From Microcystis aeruginosa Ma_SC_T_19800800_S464 (GTDB lineage Bacteria; Cyanobacteriota; Cyanobacteriia; Cyanobacteriales; Microcystaceae), in the NCBI GenBank assembly GCA_007095785.1, contig SFBL01000083.1, positions 1 to 64,000 on the forward strand: a stretch of 64,000 nucleotides of DNA. Reading direction: 5' to 3'. Shown piece after piece: positions 1-7,858 of the stretch (positions are counted from its first letter, which is position 1; every line of letters begins with the position of its first letter). The position numbers were made by a program, and so were the translations under genes. A model generated the notes under the pieces. That model saw only the letters and a program-made list of their open reading frames with translations, ran no database searches and was not told the origin of the DNA.

Positions 1-178
1 GTTATTAAATATTCTTAAGTCAAATCCCTATCAATCTTATCCTGTTTATGAGAAACTCAGTGGCGATTTAGCGAGCTATTATTCCCGACGTATTAATATT
101 CAGCATCGTTTGGTTTATCCGGTTATTCCAGAAGAGAAAGTTGTCAAAGTTATACGGATGTGGACTCATTATGAATAA
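1..178 (+). CDS. YoeB/Txe-family toxin, C-terminal part (partial at left edge)
   Basis: The open frame runs in from the left edge and stops at 176-178. The 58 visible residues end in VVKVIRMWTHYE and contain the SGDLASYYSRRI and HRLVYPV segments typical of the C-terminal half of YoeB/Txe toxins. These are RelE-fold mRNA interferases that cut mRNA on the ribosome. The C-terminal His-Tyr pair is the expected catalytic end of the family. The partner antitoxin (YefM/Phd type) would lie just upstream, outside the window. The family call rests on my recognition of the motif pattern; only half of the protein is visible. Confidence 0.75.
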   Translation, partial: LLNILKSNPYQSYPVYEKLSGDLASYYSRRINIQHRLVYPVIPEEKVVKVIRMWTHYE

Positions 179-290
179 CCCCTTTTATTTATTTTACACT
201 GGTAACATTATAGATTGAGAGAGTTAGGCAATAAATACCCCCCTCAACTGACTAAATGAAGGGAGCATTTATGGTATTTTTAGAAGCAAT

Positions 291-971
291 TTAGCCTACT
301 TTTGTGGTTTCTTTTTCGGCTGATTTGGATGGCTTCAATTTGCGCTTCAGGGTTGAAGCTGCGCCGAGAGTTCCGAGGGCTAAGAGGCTGAGAGTAGAGG
401 AAGGTTCGGGAACAGATGTAGAGATAACTTGAAACTGAAAATTAGGACCGAAACGGCCATTGCCAGATGCAGTGTTAGAAGGGAAAGAGAAACCACCAGC
501 CGAATTGTTAACTGCCGTGCCTAAAAAGGTAATTTCTGGGGCTGTGACGATCGAACTAGCACCACTTGTATATCTATCAGAAAAAGGGTCATAAACTTCT
601 GAACCTAGAAAATACGTTAACCCGCTGGTCAAAGCAACTGGCGTGATCGCCGCATAGCGAAAGCTACCGGTTAATGGACTATTGGTTTGAATAGTAGCGG
701 AACCGAGCAGAGTTCCAGTTGAACTCCATAAACCAACCTGATGAGATTGCCGTAAAGGGTCTGCCGGAGTTTGATCCCATAGCCCTAAAGAAGTTACCGA
801 GAGATTGTCATTAGCGGTAAATGACCATCCTATGGTCCTGTGCGTTCCATCAACACCACTAGGCACACTACCACCCGTAAAGCTTTGTAAAGCGACGATC
901 GCTTGAGCTTGAGTCGGAAAAAATAAAAAAGGAACGACTAGAGCAGAGATGGCGGCTGAGTTTTTGAGCAT
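291..971 (-). CDS. PEP-CTERM sorting-domain exported protein
   Basis: This is a secreted or surface protein of unknown function. With a start at 971 the product is 226 residues. It begins with a signal peptide (MLKNSAAISALVVPF, then a Thr-Gln-Ala-Gln-Ala cleavage region). It ends with a PEP-CTERM anchor: Val-Pro-Glu-Pro-Ser, a hydrophobic helix, then a Lys/Arg-rich tail. The middle is Gly/Ser/Thr-rich, predicted beta, with an FTANDNLSVTSLG segment common in cyanobacterial PEP-CTERM proteins. The frame stays open upstream to 1037, but 971 is preferred because an AAAGAGGT-type ribosome site sits just before it and the signal peptide then starts correctly. The anchor is a sorting signal for the exosortase/EpsH system. 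The gene stands alone. Confidence 0.85.
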   Translation of the reverse strand: MLKNSAAISALVVPFLFFPTQAQAIVALQSFTGGSVPSGVDGTHRTIGWSFTANDNLSVTSLGLWDQTPADPLRQSHQVGLWSSTGTLLGSATIQTNSPLTGSFRYAAITPVALTSGLTYFLGSEVYDPFSDRYTSGASSIVTAPEITFLGTAVNNSAGGFSFPSNTASGNGRFGPNFQFQVISTSVPEPSSTLSLLALGTLGAASTLKRKLKPSKSAEKETTKVG

Positions 972-1169
972 TTTAACCTCTTTTTCTTGCTGAAACTTAA
1001 ACAAGAACTCAGACAACCATACACATCCCCCCCCCACAACTGTATTAAAAGCTACAATTTTATAAATCTTTACATTTTTTCCCTAACTATCCCTTGCCTT
1101 CCGCCCTAAACCGATTAAGCTCCAACTAGCTGATAGACTAGGGATACCAGCTTTCATCAAGGCATCAGC

Positions 1170-1457
1170 ATGACTACCAACGTAGCGAAAACTCAATGGC
1201 AGTATTTAGAGAAACGTCCTCATTCCTGGCGACAGCAACTATACGTCAAAGGCAGCAAGCTGACAGCTTTCACTGTTTGGTCAGATATGATTGTCAACAA
1301 AATGACTCCTGAAGAAGTCGCCGACAGCAAAGAATTACCCTTAGCCGCCGTTCTCGAAGCAATTGAATACTGCCAAACTCATCAAGAACTGTTGCAGCAG
1401 GAAGCAGACGCAGAACGTCGTTACCTAGAAGCGAGAGGAGTAGCCCTGGGTTCCTAA
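1170..1457 (+). CDS. DUF433 family protein (antitoxin-like)
   Basis: A 95-residue protein with the DUF433 pattern: an N-terminal basic segment, a SKLTAFTVWSDM stretch, then MTPEEVADSKELPLAAVLEAI, which is the winged-helix-like part of the family. DUF433 genes commonly sit directly upstream of DUF5615 PIN-like genes and are regarded as antitoxins of that pair. The same order is seen here, with the next gene starting within about 30 bases. Toxin-antitoxin function is inferred from family and context. Confidence 0.8.
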   Translation: MTTNVAKTQWQYLEKRPHSWRQQLYVKGSKLTAFTVWSDMIVNKMTPEEVADSKELPLAAVLEAIEYCQTHQELLQQEADAERRYLEARGVALGS

Positions 1458-1489
1458 AGTTACTTATTGATGAAGATGCTCAAGATAAA

Positions 1490-1807
1490 GTGTTAGTGAA
1501 ATTGCTGCAACAGGCTGGACATGAAGTGATTACAGTTAACCAAGCTGGTCTGATGAGTCAGCCAGATTTCATCGTTCTGGACTATGCTAGAAATGCCGAT
1601 CGCATCCTATTGACCCTTAACTGTCGCGACTTTCAATCTCTCCACGCAGTAAATTCCTATCATCCCGGAATTTTGGCAATTTATCAAGAGGCAAATCCTT
1701 CAAAGAAAATGAGTTTCAAAGCAATTGTCAAGGCGATCGCCAATCTTGAAACTGCTAACGTAACCCTTATTAATCAGTTTATCTCTCTGAACCACTGGAA
1801 CTATTAA
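1490..1807 (+). CDS. DUF5615 (PIN-like) family protein, putative toxin; start unclear
   Basis: The GTG at 1490 is the first usual start codon and gives 105 residues. However, the same frame is open upstream and encodes FLKLLIDEDAQDK from about 1451. This is the conserved DUF5615 N-terminus, including the Asp-Glu-Asp that forms part of the PIN-like acidic site. No ATG, GTG or TTG precedes that stretch in frame, so either a rare start such as ATT at 1466 is used or the gene has lost its start. The rest (LLQQAGHEVITVNQAG, DFIVLDYARNADRILLTLNCRDF) fits the family well. It pairs with the DUF433 gene upstream. If translation really begins at 1490, the first acidic cluster is missing and the protein may be inactive. 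Confidence 0.7.
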   Translation: MLVKLLQQAGHEVITVNQAGLMSQPDFIVLDYARNADRILLTLNCRDFQSLHAVNSYHPGILAIYQEANPSKKMSFKAIVKAIANLETANVTLINQFISLNHWNY

Positions 1808-1881
1808 TTCTGCTTTGTCGTGATCGCGTCACAAATCTTAACTTATCTATCTCTCACACTAGCGATCGCTTCTGTTTTTTG

Positions 1882-1921
1882 AGAAGGAGTTTCAGGTAGT
1901 TTCTCTTGTTTTACTCCTTCT
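1882..1921. other. Inverted repeat in the gap between convergent genes
   Basis: A 9-bp perfect stem, AGAAGGAGT at 1882-1890 and ACTCCTTCT at 1913-1921, with a 22-base loop. It lies between the DUF5615 gene (+) and the DUF2283 gene (-). It could help end transcription, but no long T run follows on either side. The rest of 1808-2025 shows only one HIP1 site (GCGATCGC near 1862). Confidence 0.35.
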
Positions 1922-2025
1922 TAGGCTCTATATCCTCATTCCGTGAGATATTGTGACGCAGTATGTCCCATTCGCCTTTGACTGACCCTCAACTCGATCG
2001 CAAACTAAATTAAACAGAATTAATA

Positions 2026-2253
2026 TCAACTGACGGGACTCAACTGCCCCAATTCGACGCTCACCGCATCAAAGCGATTGTCCCCAGGACGATAGGAGAG
2101 AATTTCCAAGCCAATCGGCTCGCCACTGGTGGAATCCTTAATCAAAATCACCCCATCCCCCAGTTCAGTACAAATCTGCTCCTTTCTGGGTTCCTGCCAG
2201 AAGACAGTCAGTAATTCCGTTTCTGGTTCATAGAAAACTTTTACTTGAGCCAT
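2026..2253 (-). CDS. DUF2283 family small protein
   Basis: A 75-residue protein with the DUF2283 layout: beta strands around VKVFYEPETELLTVFW, an acidic turn, then GVILIKDSTSGEPIGLEIL. DUF2283 members are often found next to small DUF4258 or RelE-like genes and are suspected antitoxins. Its start overlaps the end of the upstream gene by 13 bases, so the two are translationally coupled. The function is inferred from context only. Confidence 0.75.
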   Translation of the reverse strand: MAQVKVFYEPETELLTVFWQEPRKEQICTELGDGVILIKDSTSGEPIGLEILSYRPGDNRFDAVSVELGQLSPVS

Positions 2254-2543
2254 AGCGTTTCCCCTTCTTTAATCCCATCGGTTTGGTAGGCAGTAATCAA
2301 GAACCCATCTCCATTTAAACGCCGAGCCACTGCCACAACCCAACGTTTTTCCCGTCGCTGGCGATAGAATAGCAGTACCCCAGCATCGCCGCTACTGCGT
2401 CGGATTTCATCCGGTGAAGCTAGGGTAAGGGTCACTAATTCCCCCAACTCCTCAAGGTCAGGATGTTTGCCTATTAGCCTCTGCCAATAACCTTCTGAAG
2501 TTCTAACTGTAAATCCCAACGGGGTAACAATTTCAAATTTCAT
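2241..2543 (-). CDS. Small protein, possible RelE/BECR-like toxin partner of the DUF2283 gene
   Basis: A 100-residue protein with the order helix (SEGYWQRLIGKHPDLEEL), strands, then DAGVLLFYRQRREKRWVVAVARRLNGDGFLIT. The pattern of a mid-protein helix with basic strands and a late Tyr-Gln-Thr resembles BECR-fold nucleases such as DUF4258 and PBECR. I cannot assign a named family with certainty. It is the first gene of a two-gene leftward unit, and the next gene (DUF2283) overlaps it by 13 bases, as in many type II toxin-antitoxin pairs. Confidence 0.55.
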   Translation of the reverse strand: MKFEIVTPLGFTVRTSEGYWQRLIGKHPDLEELGELVTLTLASPDEIRRSSGDAGVLLFYRQRREKRWVVAVARRLNGDGFLITAYQTDGIKEGETLWLK

Positions 2544-2663
2544 TCCTCTAAGCAGAATTCACGCCACCTCAAGTTCAATGCAAGACCAGAAGCCCATCAG
2601 AGCAACTCGATTTGCAATTGGCGGTCTACCACATCCGCCTATCCGCTCCCTAATCGGCAATAA

Positions 2664-2736
2664 CGGGTACGGTAGGGATCGAACCTACAACCGTCCGCTT
2701 AGAAGGCGGATGCTCTATCCATTGAGCTACGTACCC
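2664..2736 (-). tRNA. tRNA-Arg (anticodon TCT)
   Basis: Read on the minus strand, a 73-base cloverleaf can be drawn: acceptor GGGTACG pairing with CGTACCC, D arm AGCTCAATGGATAGAGC, anticodon stem TCCGC/GCGGA around loop CTTCTAA, T arm GTAGGTTCGATCCCTAC, discriminator G. The anticodon is TCT, reading AGA/AGG. CCA is not encoded. Confidence 0.95.
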
Positions 2737-2792
2737 AAGAAAGCACAATTATAGATTATACTTCCAAAAGTGACAAGTGGTGGGACTGATTT

Positions 2793-3932
2793 TCAATGAT
2801 GGTGGTGGTGTCCGTGGTGATGATGGTGATCGGAATGAATGTGAGGAATTGTTACAGAACTATTGACAGATAAAGCCTCTTGTGATAGCAAAGCTTCGAT
2901 ATGTTCCTCGGCCCAATCGGCGACCATCTGGCAAAATTCGGGGTTATCGTTGACACAGGCCATCTGCACATAATTAACTTGGTCGTGTTTGCGGCGTAAA
3001 GCTTCGATAATATGCTCTACATCCAGTAAAGTTTCGTGATTTTCCGTAGCAAAGCCAATCGGCATGAAAATTAAGGCTTTGGCCCCCAATTCGATTAAAT
3101 TCTTCGCCGCTAACTCCGCATTCGGTTGCGTCCATTTAATTAAGGGGGTTTGGTGATTTAACCAACCCACAGAAATCAAGGGATAACGATAGATTAATTT
3201 TTCCCGGACCAACTCGTATAAAGCTTGACTTTCATCGATTCCCGACGTAAATCCCTTAGCTTCGTGGGGACAACCGTGATTCATTAAAATAATGCCAATT
3301 TGCGAGGGAAGACAGCTACTAGCTACCTCGGCAGCGATTTTTTCCTCCACTAACCGCGCCATTAAATCTATATAAGCGGGTTGGTTATAAAACGAGGGAA
3401 TATAGCGCAATCCTTTAACCCAATGTTCTCCCGTTTGTCCTTGAGCTAAAGCTTTATTAACTTGTTCGATCGCAATGCCACTGGTAAAGATAGAATCAAC
3501 CACGAGGAGAGGATAGATCAAAATCTTCTCAAATCCACGTTCGCGGATTTCCCCTAATACCTGTGCTGGTAAAAAAGGCGCGCAGAAGTTAAACGCTTTG
3601 AATACCTCCACCCGATTACCCCATTTTGCCTGTAAATTGCGCTCGATTTCCTGTCTTTGATGCTCGAAAATGTGGTTATGGGGCGAAATAAAGTGATTAT
3701 GCTGGTGTTGCCATTCGTGCAGGTCAAATATAGCCAATAATTTCCCTAGGGGAGGATAAACCCAAGTCGGTACGGGAGCGAACTTAGCCGTCAGCAGATT
3801 TAAGGCCTGTTCATTATAGTTGGCAAAGTCCTCGTAACTCTCCACCTCCCCGTATCCCATCAATAATACCGCCACTCGATCGCTGTGGTTGTGGGTAGCG
3901 GCTAACGGTTGTTGATCTGAAATGGCAACCAC
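2793..3932 (-). CDS. Ferrochelatase-like protein with a polyhistidine C-terminal tail
   Basis: A 379-residue protein of the ferrochelatase/CbiX chelatase superfamily. The N-terminal half starts with VAVLLMGYGEVESYEDF, matching the LLMGYG start of HemH. The second half has MNHGCPHEAKGFTSG near residue 217 (the place of the HemH catalytic His, Ser-Ala-His-Gly-Leu-Pro type) and ENHETLLDVEH near residue 297 (the place of the HemH His-Ile-Glu-Thr motif). The last 15 residues are almost all His (one Asp, one Gly break the run), as in CbiX or CobW metal-handling proteins. The C-terminal Cab-type membrane helix of typical cyanobacterial ferrochelatase is absent. It may insert or deliver Fe, Co, Ni or Zn rather than be the housekeeping HemH. 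It is a single gene, leftward. Confidence 0.7.
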   Translation of the reverse strand: MVAISDQQPLAATHNHSDRVAVLLMGYGEVESYEDFANYNEQALNLLTAKFAPVPTWVYPPLGKLLAIFDLHEWQHQHNHFISPHNHIFEHQRQEIERNLQAKWGNRVEVFKAFNFCAPFLPAQVLGEIRERGFEKILIYPLLVVDSIFTSGIAIEQVNKALAQGQTGEHWVKGLRYIPSFYNQPAYIDLMARLVEEKIAAEVASSCLPSQIGIILMNHGCPHEAKGFTSGIDESQALYELVREKLIYRYPLISVGWLNHQTPLIKWTQPNAELAAKNLIELGAKALIFMPIGFATENHETLLDVEHIIEALRRKHDQVNYVQMACVNDNPEFCQMVADWAEEHIEALLSQEALSVNSSVTIPHIHSDHHHHHGHHHHH

Positions 3933-4139
3933 GTTTTTAACCCCGATTTTCTAAGTGAAAAACGCTATATCACTGGGATAGTAGCGTTTTTCTATCCTAT
4001 CCCCTAGCACGGGATAGACCGCTAAAAATTTATAACCTCTACAGAATTATACAGATTCCTTATCATCCTGATTAATAAAACGATATGTAAAGAAACTTTA
4101 AATAATGTTAAGATCGTTGCAGTCCCACTTATGAGAGAT

Positions 4140-4889
4140 ATGACAGCAGGCGTGTTTGGTAGCTTACCTTTTCCCAATCAGAGCGGCGATCAACTCATCA
4201 GTAAGGTGGTGAGTGCTGCGATCGCTGCATTATTCAAACGCACAGGCAAGCTGACAGCCACTGTCCGCGCCGAACCCGTAGCCAAATTACTCCAAGGCAG
4301 TATCGACGGTTTTGACTTTATCGGTCAGTCGATGCTCATGTACAATGGCCTACGCATCGAAGCCATGGAATTGTATGTGCAGGCGGTGGCGATCGATTTT
4401 AGTGCCATTTTTACCGGACAGGTAAAACTCCGTCAACCGACCCGGGCCACTTTGCGGGTAGTTTTAACGGAAGAAGACTTAACCACCTCTTTTAATACAC
4501 CTTTTATCGTCGAAAAACTGCAAAGATTAGAGTACGAAGGTAAATCAATTCACTGTCAGAACACAGAATTAATTCTCAATGACGACAAAACTTTAACTCT
4601 GAAAAGTCTAATCAAATTGGCAGAAGAAGAACCGATTCTGCTAGAAATGACCACGGCTGTGGTTGTGGAAGAACGGCGAAAAATTCAATTTGTTGATGTG
4701 GTTTACCAAGGCAACGAAAGATCAAAAGCTTTAGGAGAAGCTTTAATCAGCCACGTTAACAACCTCATGGATTTAGATAAATTTGCTCTCGATGGTACTC
4801 AATTAAGGGTCGATCGACTACGTTTAAAAGATAAACAGATCATCTTTTATGGTATCGCCGATATCGAGCGTTTTCCCCAAAGAAAATAG
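4140..4889 (+). CDS. DUF2993 (LmeA-like) lipid-binding family protein
   Basis: A 249-residue protein (252 if the ATG at 4131 is used). GAGAGAT directly before 4140 looks like a ribosome site, so 4140 is preferred. The repeated beta pattern (LTATVRAEPVAKLLQGSIDG, FDFIGQSMLMYNGLRIEAM, LRLKDKQIIFYGIADI) is that of DUF2993. This is a widespread cyanobacterial family distantly related to tubular lipid-binding proteins. There is no clear signal peptide, so the protein is probably cytoplasmic or membrane-peripheral. It stands alone, with 200 bases of AT-rich intergenic DNA upstream that show no recognisable element. Confidence 0.7.
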   Translation: MTAGVFGSLPFPNQSGDQLISKVVSAAIAALFKRTGKLTATVRAEPVAKLLQGSIDGFDFIGQSMLMYNGLRIEAMELYVQAVAIDFSAIFTGQVKLRQPTRATLRVVLTEEDLTTSFNTPFIVEKLQRLEYEGKSIHCQNTELILNDDKTLTLKSLIKLAEEEPILLEMTTAVVVEERRKIQFVDVVYQGNERSKALGEALISHVNNLMDLDKFALDGTQLRVDRLRLKDKQIIFYGIADIERFPQRK

Positions 4890-4954
4890 GCAATCATCAA
4901 CGGGTCTAAAAATATCAAGAGTTTTACAGACTTTACCCTAAAAATGAAGTATAA

Positions 4955-5022
4955 CCTAATTTGGTATTGACTCCTGAATCCCCAAAACGAAAACTTCTTA
5001 TCTCACCATTGAGATAACTGCT
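4955..5022. repeat. Dispersed repeat copy (ends in AGATAACTGCT)
   Basis: The sequence CCCCAAAACGAAAACTT followed by TCTCACCATTGAGATAACTG also occurs, with small changes, near 27540-27600. Shorter versions occur near 22935-22980, 23240 and 38630-38670. All copies are between genes. It is a non-coding dispersed repeat, probably a miniature mobile element remnant. Confidence 0.6.
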
Positions 5023-5029
5023 GTGACTT

Positions 5030-5269
5030 TTAATCGTGCTTGTGGTTACAGGGAGGCACGGGATCGTAACCTCCGGGGTGAAAGGGATGACAACGGAGAA
5101 TACGCTTAATTGCTAACCAAGAACCCCGCAGCACACCAAAGCGATCAATCGCTTCCATGGCATACTGGGAACAGGTGGGTTGAAAACGACAGGAAGGGGG
5201 AAATAGCGGCGAAATAAACCGTCTATATCCCTCAATTAAGCCAATAAAAATTCCTTTCATCAATGTCAC
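5030..5269 (-). CDS. yidD: YidD membrane protein insertion efficiency factor
   Basis: A 79-residue protein with the full YidD signature: an amphipathic N-terminus ([20 protein letters not shown]), the [17 protein letters not shown] core with two Cys, and [16 protein letters not shown] at the end. YidD is a small inner-membrane-associated protein that helps YidC insert membrane proteins. In many bacteria it sits with rnpA and yidC. Here it is alone, divergent from the prenyl kinase gene, with only 46 bases between the two starts. Confidence 0.95.
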   Translation of the reverse strand: MTLMKGIFIGLIEGYRRFISPLFPPSCRFQPTCSQYAMEAIDRFGVLRGSWLAIKRILRCHPFHPGGYDPVPPCNHKHD

Positions 5270-5315
5270 CTCGATCGCCTAAACTAAATAGATAGTCAAT
5301 TTTCGCTTTTGCCAC

Positions 5316-6002
5316 GTGGAACTATCCCACTCTCTCCTATTTTCGATCGGTTTAGTCGCCTGTTACCTAGCTGTTCTGATTCTGATCGCTGAAAAATTAA
5401 AAAGTCTTTTCAGTACCGATGGCGAAATTACCCGCAAAGTTGTCCACATTGGCACAGGAAACGTCATCCTTTTTGCTTGGTGGTTAAATATCCCCGCTTG
5501 GGTGGGAATAAGTGCGGCCATCCTAGCGGCAATTATTGCTATCCTATCCTATTTTTTCCCCATTTTACCCAGTCTTAATAGTGTTGGCCGCCGCAGTTGG
5601 GGAACTTTTTTTTATGCTGTTAGTATCGGTGTTCTCGTGGCTTATTTTTGGCCAATTTCTCACCCCGAATATGCGGCAATGGGTATTTTAATTATGGCTT
5701 TAGGAGACGGATTAGCAGCCCTAGTGGGACAAAATTTTGGTCAACATCCCTACAAAATTTTCGGCAGTGGCAAAAGTCTGGAAGGTTCCCTGACTATGTT
5801 AGGAGTCAGCTTTCTAGTCAGCTTGATTATTTTATCTTTTGTTAATGGCATTAATCCGCCAATTATTCTAGTATCTTTATTAACAGCGATCGGAGCCACT
5901 ATTCTAGAAACTTTCTCGAAACTAGGTATAGATAATCTCACTGTACCCGTTGGTAGTGCCGCAATTGCCTATTTTCTTACCCAAATTTTCATCTCAAGCT
6001 AG
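5316..6002 (+). CDS. Phytol/polyprenol kinase family membrane protein (VTE5/SEC59-like)
   Basis: A 228-residue integral membrane protein with about seven hydrophobic segments. The cytoplasmic motifs RKVVHIGTGN (residues 40-50), ALGDGLAALVGQNFG (near 130) and GSGKSLEGSLTM (near 150) are those of the CTP-dependent phytol, dolichol and diacylglycerol kinase family. In cyanobacteria and plastids the member with this layout phosphorylates phytol released from chlorophyll, feeding tocopherol and chlorophyll salvage. Phytol as the substrate is inferred from family. The start is GTG at 5316, with no better codon upstream. Confidence 0.8.
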   Translation: MELSHSLLFSIGLVACYLAVLILIAEKLKSLFSTDGEITRKVVHIGTGNVILFAWWLNIPAWVGISAAILAAIIAILSYFFPILPSLNSVGRRSWGTFFYAVSIGVLVAYFWPISHPEYAAMGILIMALGDGLAALVGQNFGQHPYKIFGSGKSLEGSLTMLGVSFLVSLIILSFVNGINPPIILVSLLTAIGATILETFSKLGIDNLTVPVGSAAIAYFLTQIFISS

Positions 6003-6055
6003 GCTATCTCAGCTTATTCACAAGGGCCGAATCTAAAACCTCATTGGTTAAGCTA

Positions 6056-6148
6056 AGTAGGGAGGCACAATTATTTGTTAGGATGGGTTAGTAGTAGCGT
6101 AACATGAGCGGGTGTTGGGTTTCATGCTTCAACCCAACCTACGTTCTA
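6056..6148. repeat. Truncated copy of the TA-flanked MITE seen inside tnpB
   Basis: AGTAGGGAGGCACAATTATT at 6056, followed by GGATGGGTTAG and GTTTCATGCTTCAACCCAAC, is the reverse complement of the element at 41310-41428. The left terminus after a TA dinucleotide (6054-6055) is conserved. The other terminus is not found, so this copy is truncated or diverged after about 6148. Confidence 0.7.
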
Positions 6149-6181
6149 TGTTAGCAATCAGCTTTTTAGTCAGCTGTACCG

Positions 6182-6218
6182 ATAACTGATAACTGATAAC
6201 TGATAACTGATAACTGAT
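6182..6218. repeat. Heptamer tandem repeat (GATAACT), about five units
   Basis: Five consecutive copies of the 7-base unit GATAACT run up to the ATG of the next gene at 6219. This is a short tandemly repeated repetitive (STRR) sequence of the kind common in cyanobacteria. It occupies the place where a ribosome binding site would be expected. Confidence 0.9.
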
Positions 6219-7091
6219 ATGACCTTTACTATCACTCAAAACCAAAATCAATATCTTACCTATTGTCTCAAGGATGAAGAAGCTGACGCTTATCTGGAAG
6301 TGGTTCCCGCTAGGGGAGGAATCATCACCCGTTGGCGAATTTGCGGAGAAGATATTTTATATCTGGACAGAGAAAGATTCAAAGATCCTAACCTCAGTGT
6401 GCGAGGAGGAGTCCCGATTTTATTCCCTATCTGCGGCAACTTACCCGATAATACCTATCAACACCAAGGCCGAAACTATAGCCTCAAACAACACGGATTT
6501 GCTCGTGATTTACCCTGGCAAGTGAGCAAACAAAGCACCGAAACTGCCGCTAGTTTAACCCTAGAATTAAACAGTAATGAAGCAACTCGTCAAGTCTATC
6601 CCTTTGATTTTCAATTAATCTTTACCTATCAACTGCAAGGAAACAGCCTCAAAATTCACCAAAAAGTTATTAATCTTTCACCCGAAAAAATGCCCTTTTC
6701 TATCGGGTTCCATCCCTATTTTCAAGTCACCGATAAAACCCGATTATCTTTTGATATTCCCTCCTCCCAATACCTCGACCAACGCAGGAAAACCCTCCAT
6801 TCCTACTCCGGCAACTTTGACTTTAATCTCGAAGAAATTGATGCCGCTTTTCCGCAAATTACGCGCCATCAAAGTAGTTTTAGCGATTCCTATCATCAAC
6901 GTCAAATTGTTATCGGTTACGACGATCTCTATACAACTATAGTTTTTTGGACTCTGAAAGATAAAAATTATATCTGTCTCGAACCCTGGAGCGCCCCCCG
7001 CAACGCCCTCAACACAGGCGAACATTTGAACTACCTGGAACCCCAGAGTAGCCGTGAGGCGATCGTGGAAATGCGAGTCAATCAAATTTAA
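6219..7091 (+). CDS. Aldose 1-epimerase (galactose mutarotase-like) family protein
   Basis: A 290-residue protein of the galactose mutarotase-like fold. VPARGGIITRWRICGEDILYLDRERF and RGGVPILFPICGNLPDN in the N-terminal third, the His of KQHGFARDLPW near residue 90, PFSIGFHPYFQV near residue 170 and CLEPWSAPRNALNTGEH near the end are the sugar-binding and catalytic positions of the glucose-6-phosphate 1-epimerase/YeaD-like branch. It catalyses interconversion of alpha and beta anomers of a hexose or hexose phosphate; the exact sugar is not visible. The start codon directly follows a heptamer array, and no Shine-Dalgarno sequence can be seen. Confidence 0.85.
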   Translation: MTFTITQNQNQYLTYCLKDEEADAYLEVVPARGGIITRWRICGEDILYLDRERFKDPNLSVRGGVPILFPICGNLPDNTYQHQGRNYSLKQHGFARDLPWQVSKQSTETAASLTLELNSNEATRQVYPFDFQLIFTYQLQGNSLKIHQKVINLSPEKMPFSIGFHPYFQVTDKTRLSFDIPSSQYLDQRRKTLHSYSGNFDFNLEEIDAAFPQITRHQSSFSDSYHQRQIVIGYDDLYTTIVFWTLKDKNYICLEPWSAPRNALNTGEHLNYLEPQSSREAIVEMRVNQI

Positions 7092-7154
7092 ATTACCCCT
7101 TGACTTAGCCCAGATAAGATGTTATATTGATGAATCGTGTGCAGAACACGAAAC

Positions 7155-7226
7155 GGGTCGCTAGCTCAGCGGTAGAGCACTCGGCTTTTAACCGATTGGT
7201 CTTGGGTTCGAATCCCAGGCGACCCA
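7155..7226 (+). tRNA. tRNA-Lys (anticodon TTT)
   Basis: A 72-base cloverleaf: acceptor GGGTCGC pairing with GCGACCC, D arm TAGCTCAGCGGTAGAGCA, anticodon loop CTTTTAA flanked by TCGG/CCGA, T arm TTGGGTTCGAATCCCAG, discriminator A. The anticodon TTT reads AAA/AAG. It ends 29 bases before tsaB. Confidence 0.95.
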
Positions 7227-7255
7227 TAAAAACTTACTGATACAGAAAGATTGAC

Positions 7256-7858
7256 TTGTCTTCCCCTGTCTATGGATTAGCCTTGCATACCAGCAGTCCC
7301 CAACTAGGACTGGCCCTCTCTAATTTCAGCGATGATAGTCGTCAACAAACTTGGGACTTAGACAGGGACTTATCGAACCTATTCCACCCCTATCTAAAAC
7401 AGTTCCTAGCCCCCCAAAAATGGGCTGATTTAGCCTTTCTAGCCACCGCTAAGGGGCCGGGGAGCTTTACCAGTACCCGCATCGGTATAGTCACGGGTAG
7501 AACCCTAGCACAACAATTACAGCTACCGATTTTTACCGTCTCCAGTTTAGCGGCCTTTGCTTGGTCACAACGGGATTTTTACCCCCTTGATACCCATCTA
7601 GCCCTAGAAATGCCCGCAACTAGGGGAAAATTGTATGTGGGCATCTATCGGGGTAATCGGGTTTATTTAGCTGATAGGCTGATGACTCCAGAACAATGGC
7701 AGCGGACTTTAGAAAACTTAACTATTTCCTATCAAAGATTAGCCACACCCAGTTGTTTAGGCATAAATGCCCCCGATATCCTCGATTTAGCCTATTTGGA
7801 TTGGCAAATGGGAAAACGCCCCCATTGGTCGGAGGCGCTACCATTTTACGGGATGTGA
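7256..7858 (+). CDS. tsaB: TsaB, tRNA N6-threonylcarbamoyladenosine biosynthesis protein
   Basis: A 200-residue member of the ASKHA/TsaB family. The N-terminus YGLALHTSSPQLGLALSN, the conserved FLATAKGPGSFTSTRIGI near residue 65 and ALEMPATRGKLYVGIY near residue 120 are the TsaB pattern. TsaB is the non-catalytic partner of TsaD and, with TsaE, makes the t6A modification at position 37 of ANN-decoding tRNAs. It directly follows tRNA-Lys(TTT), itself a t6A substrate by decoding rule. The start is TTG at 7256. The last 13 bases overlap the convergent PEP-CTERM gene. Confidence 0.9.
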   Translation: MSSPVYGLALHTSSPQLGLALSNFSDDSRQQTWDLDRDLSNLFHPYLKQFLAPQKWADLAFLATAKGPGSFTSTRIGIVTGRTLAQQLQLPIFTVSSLAAFAWSQRDFYPLDTHLALEMPATRGKLYVGIYRGNRVYLADRLMTPEQWQRTLENLTISYQRLATPSCLGINAPDILDLAYLDWQMGKRPHWSEALPFYGM

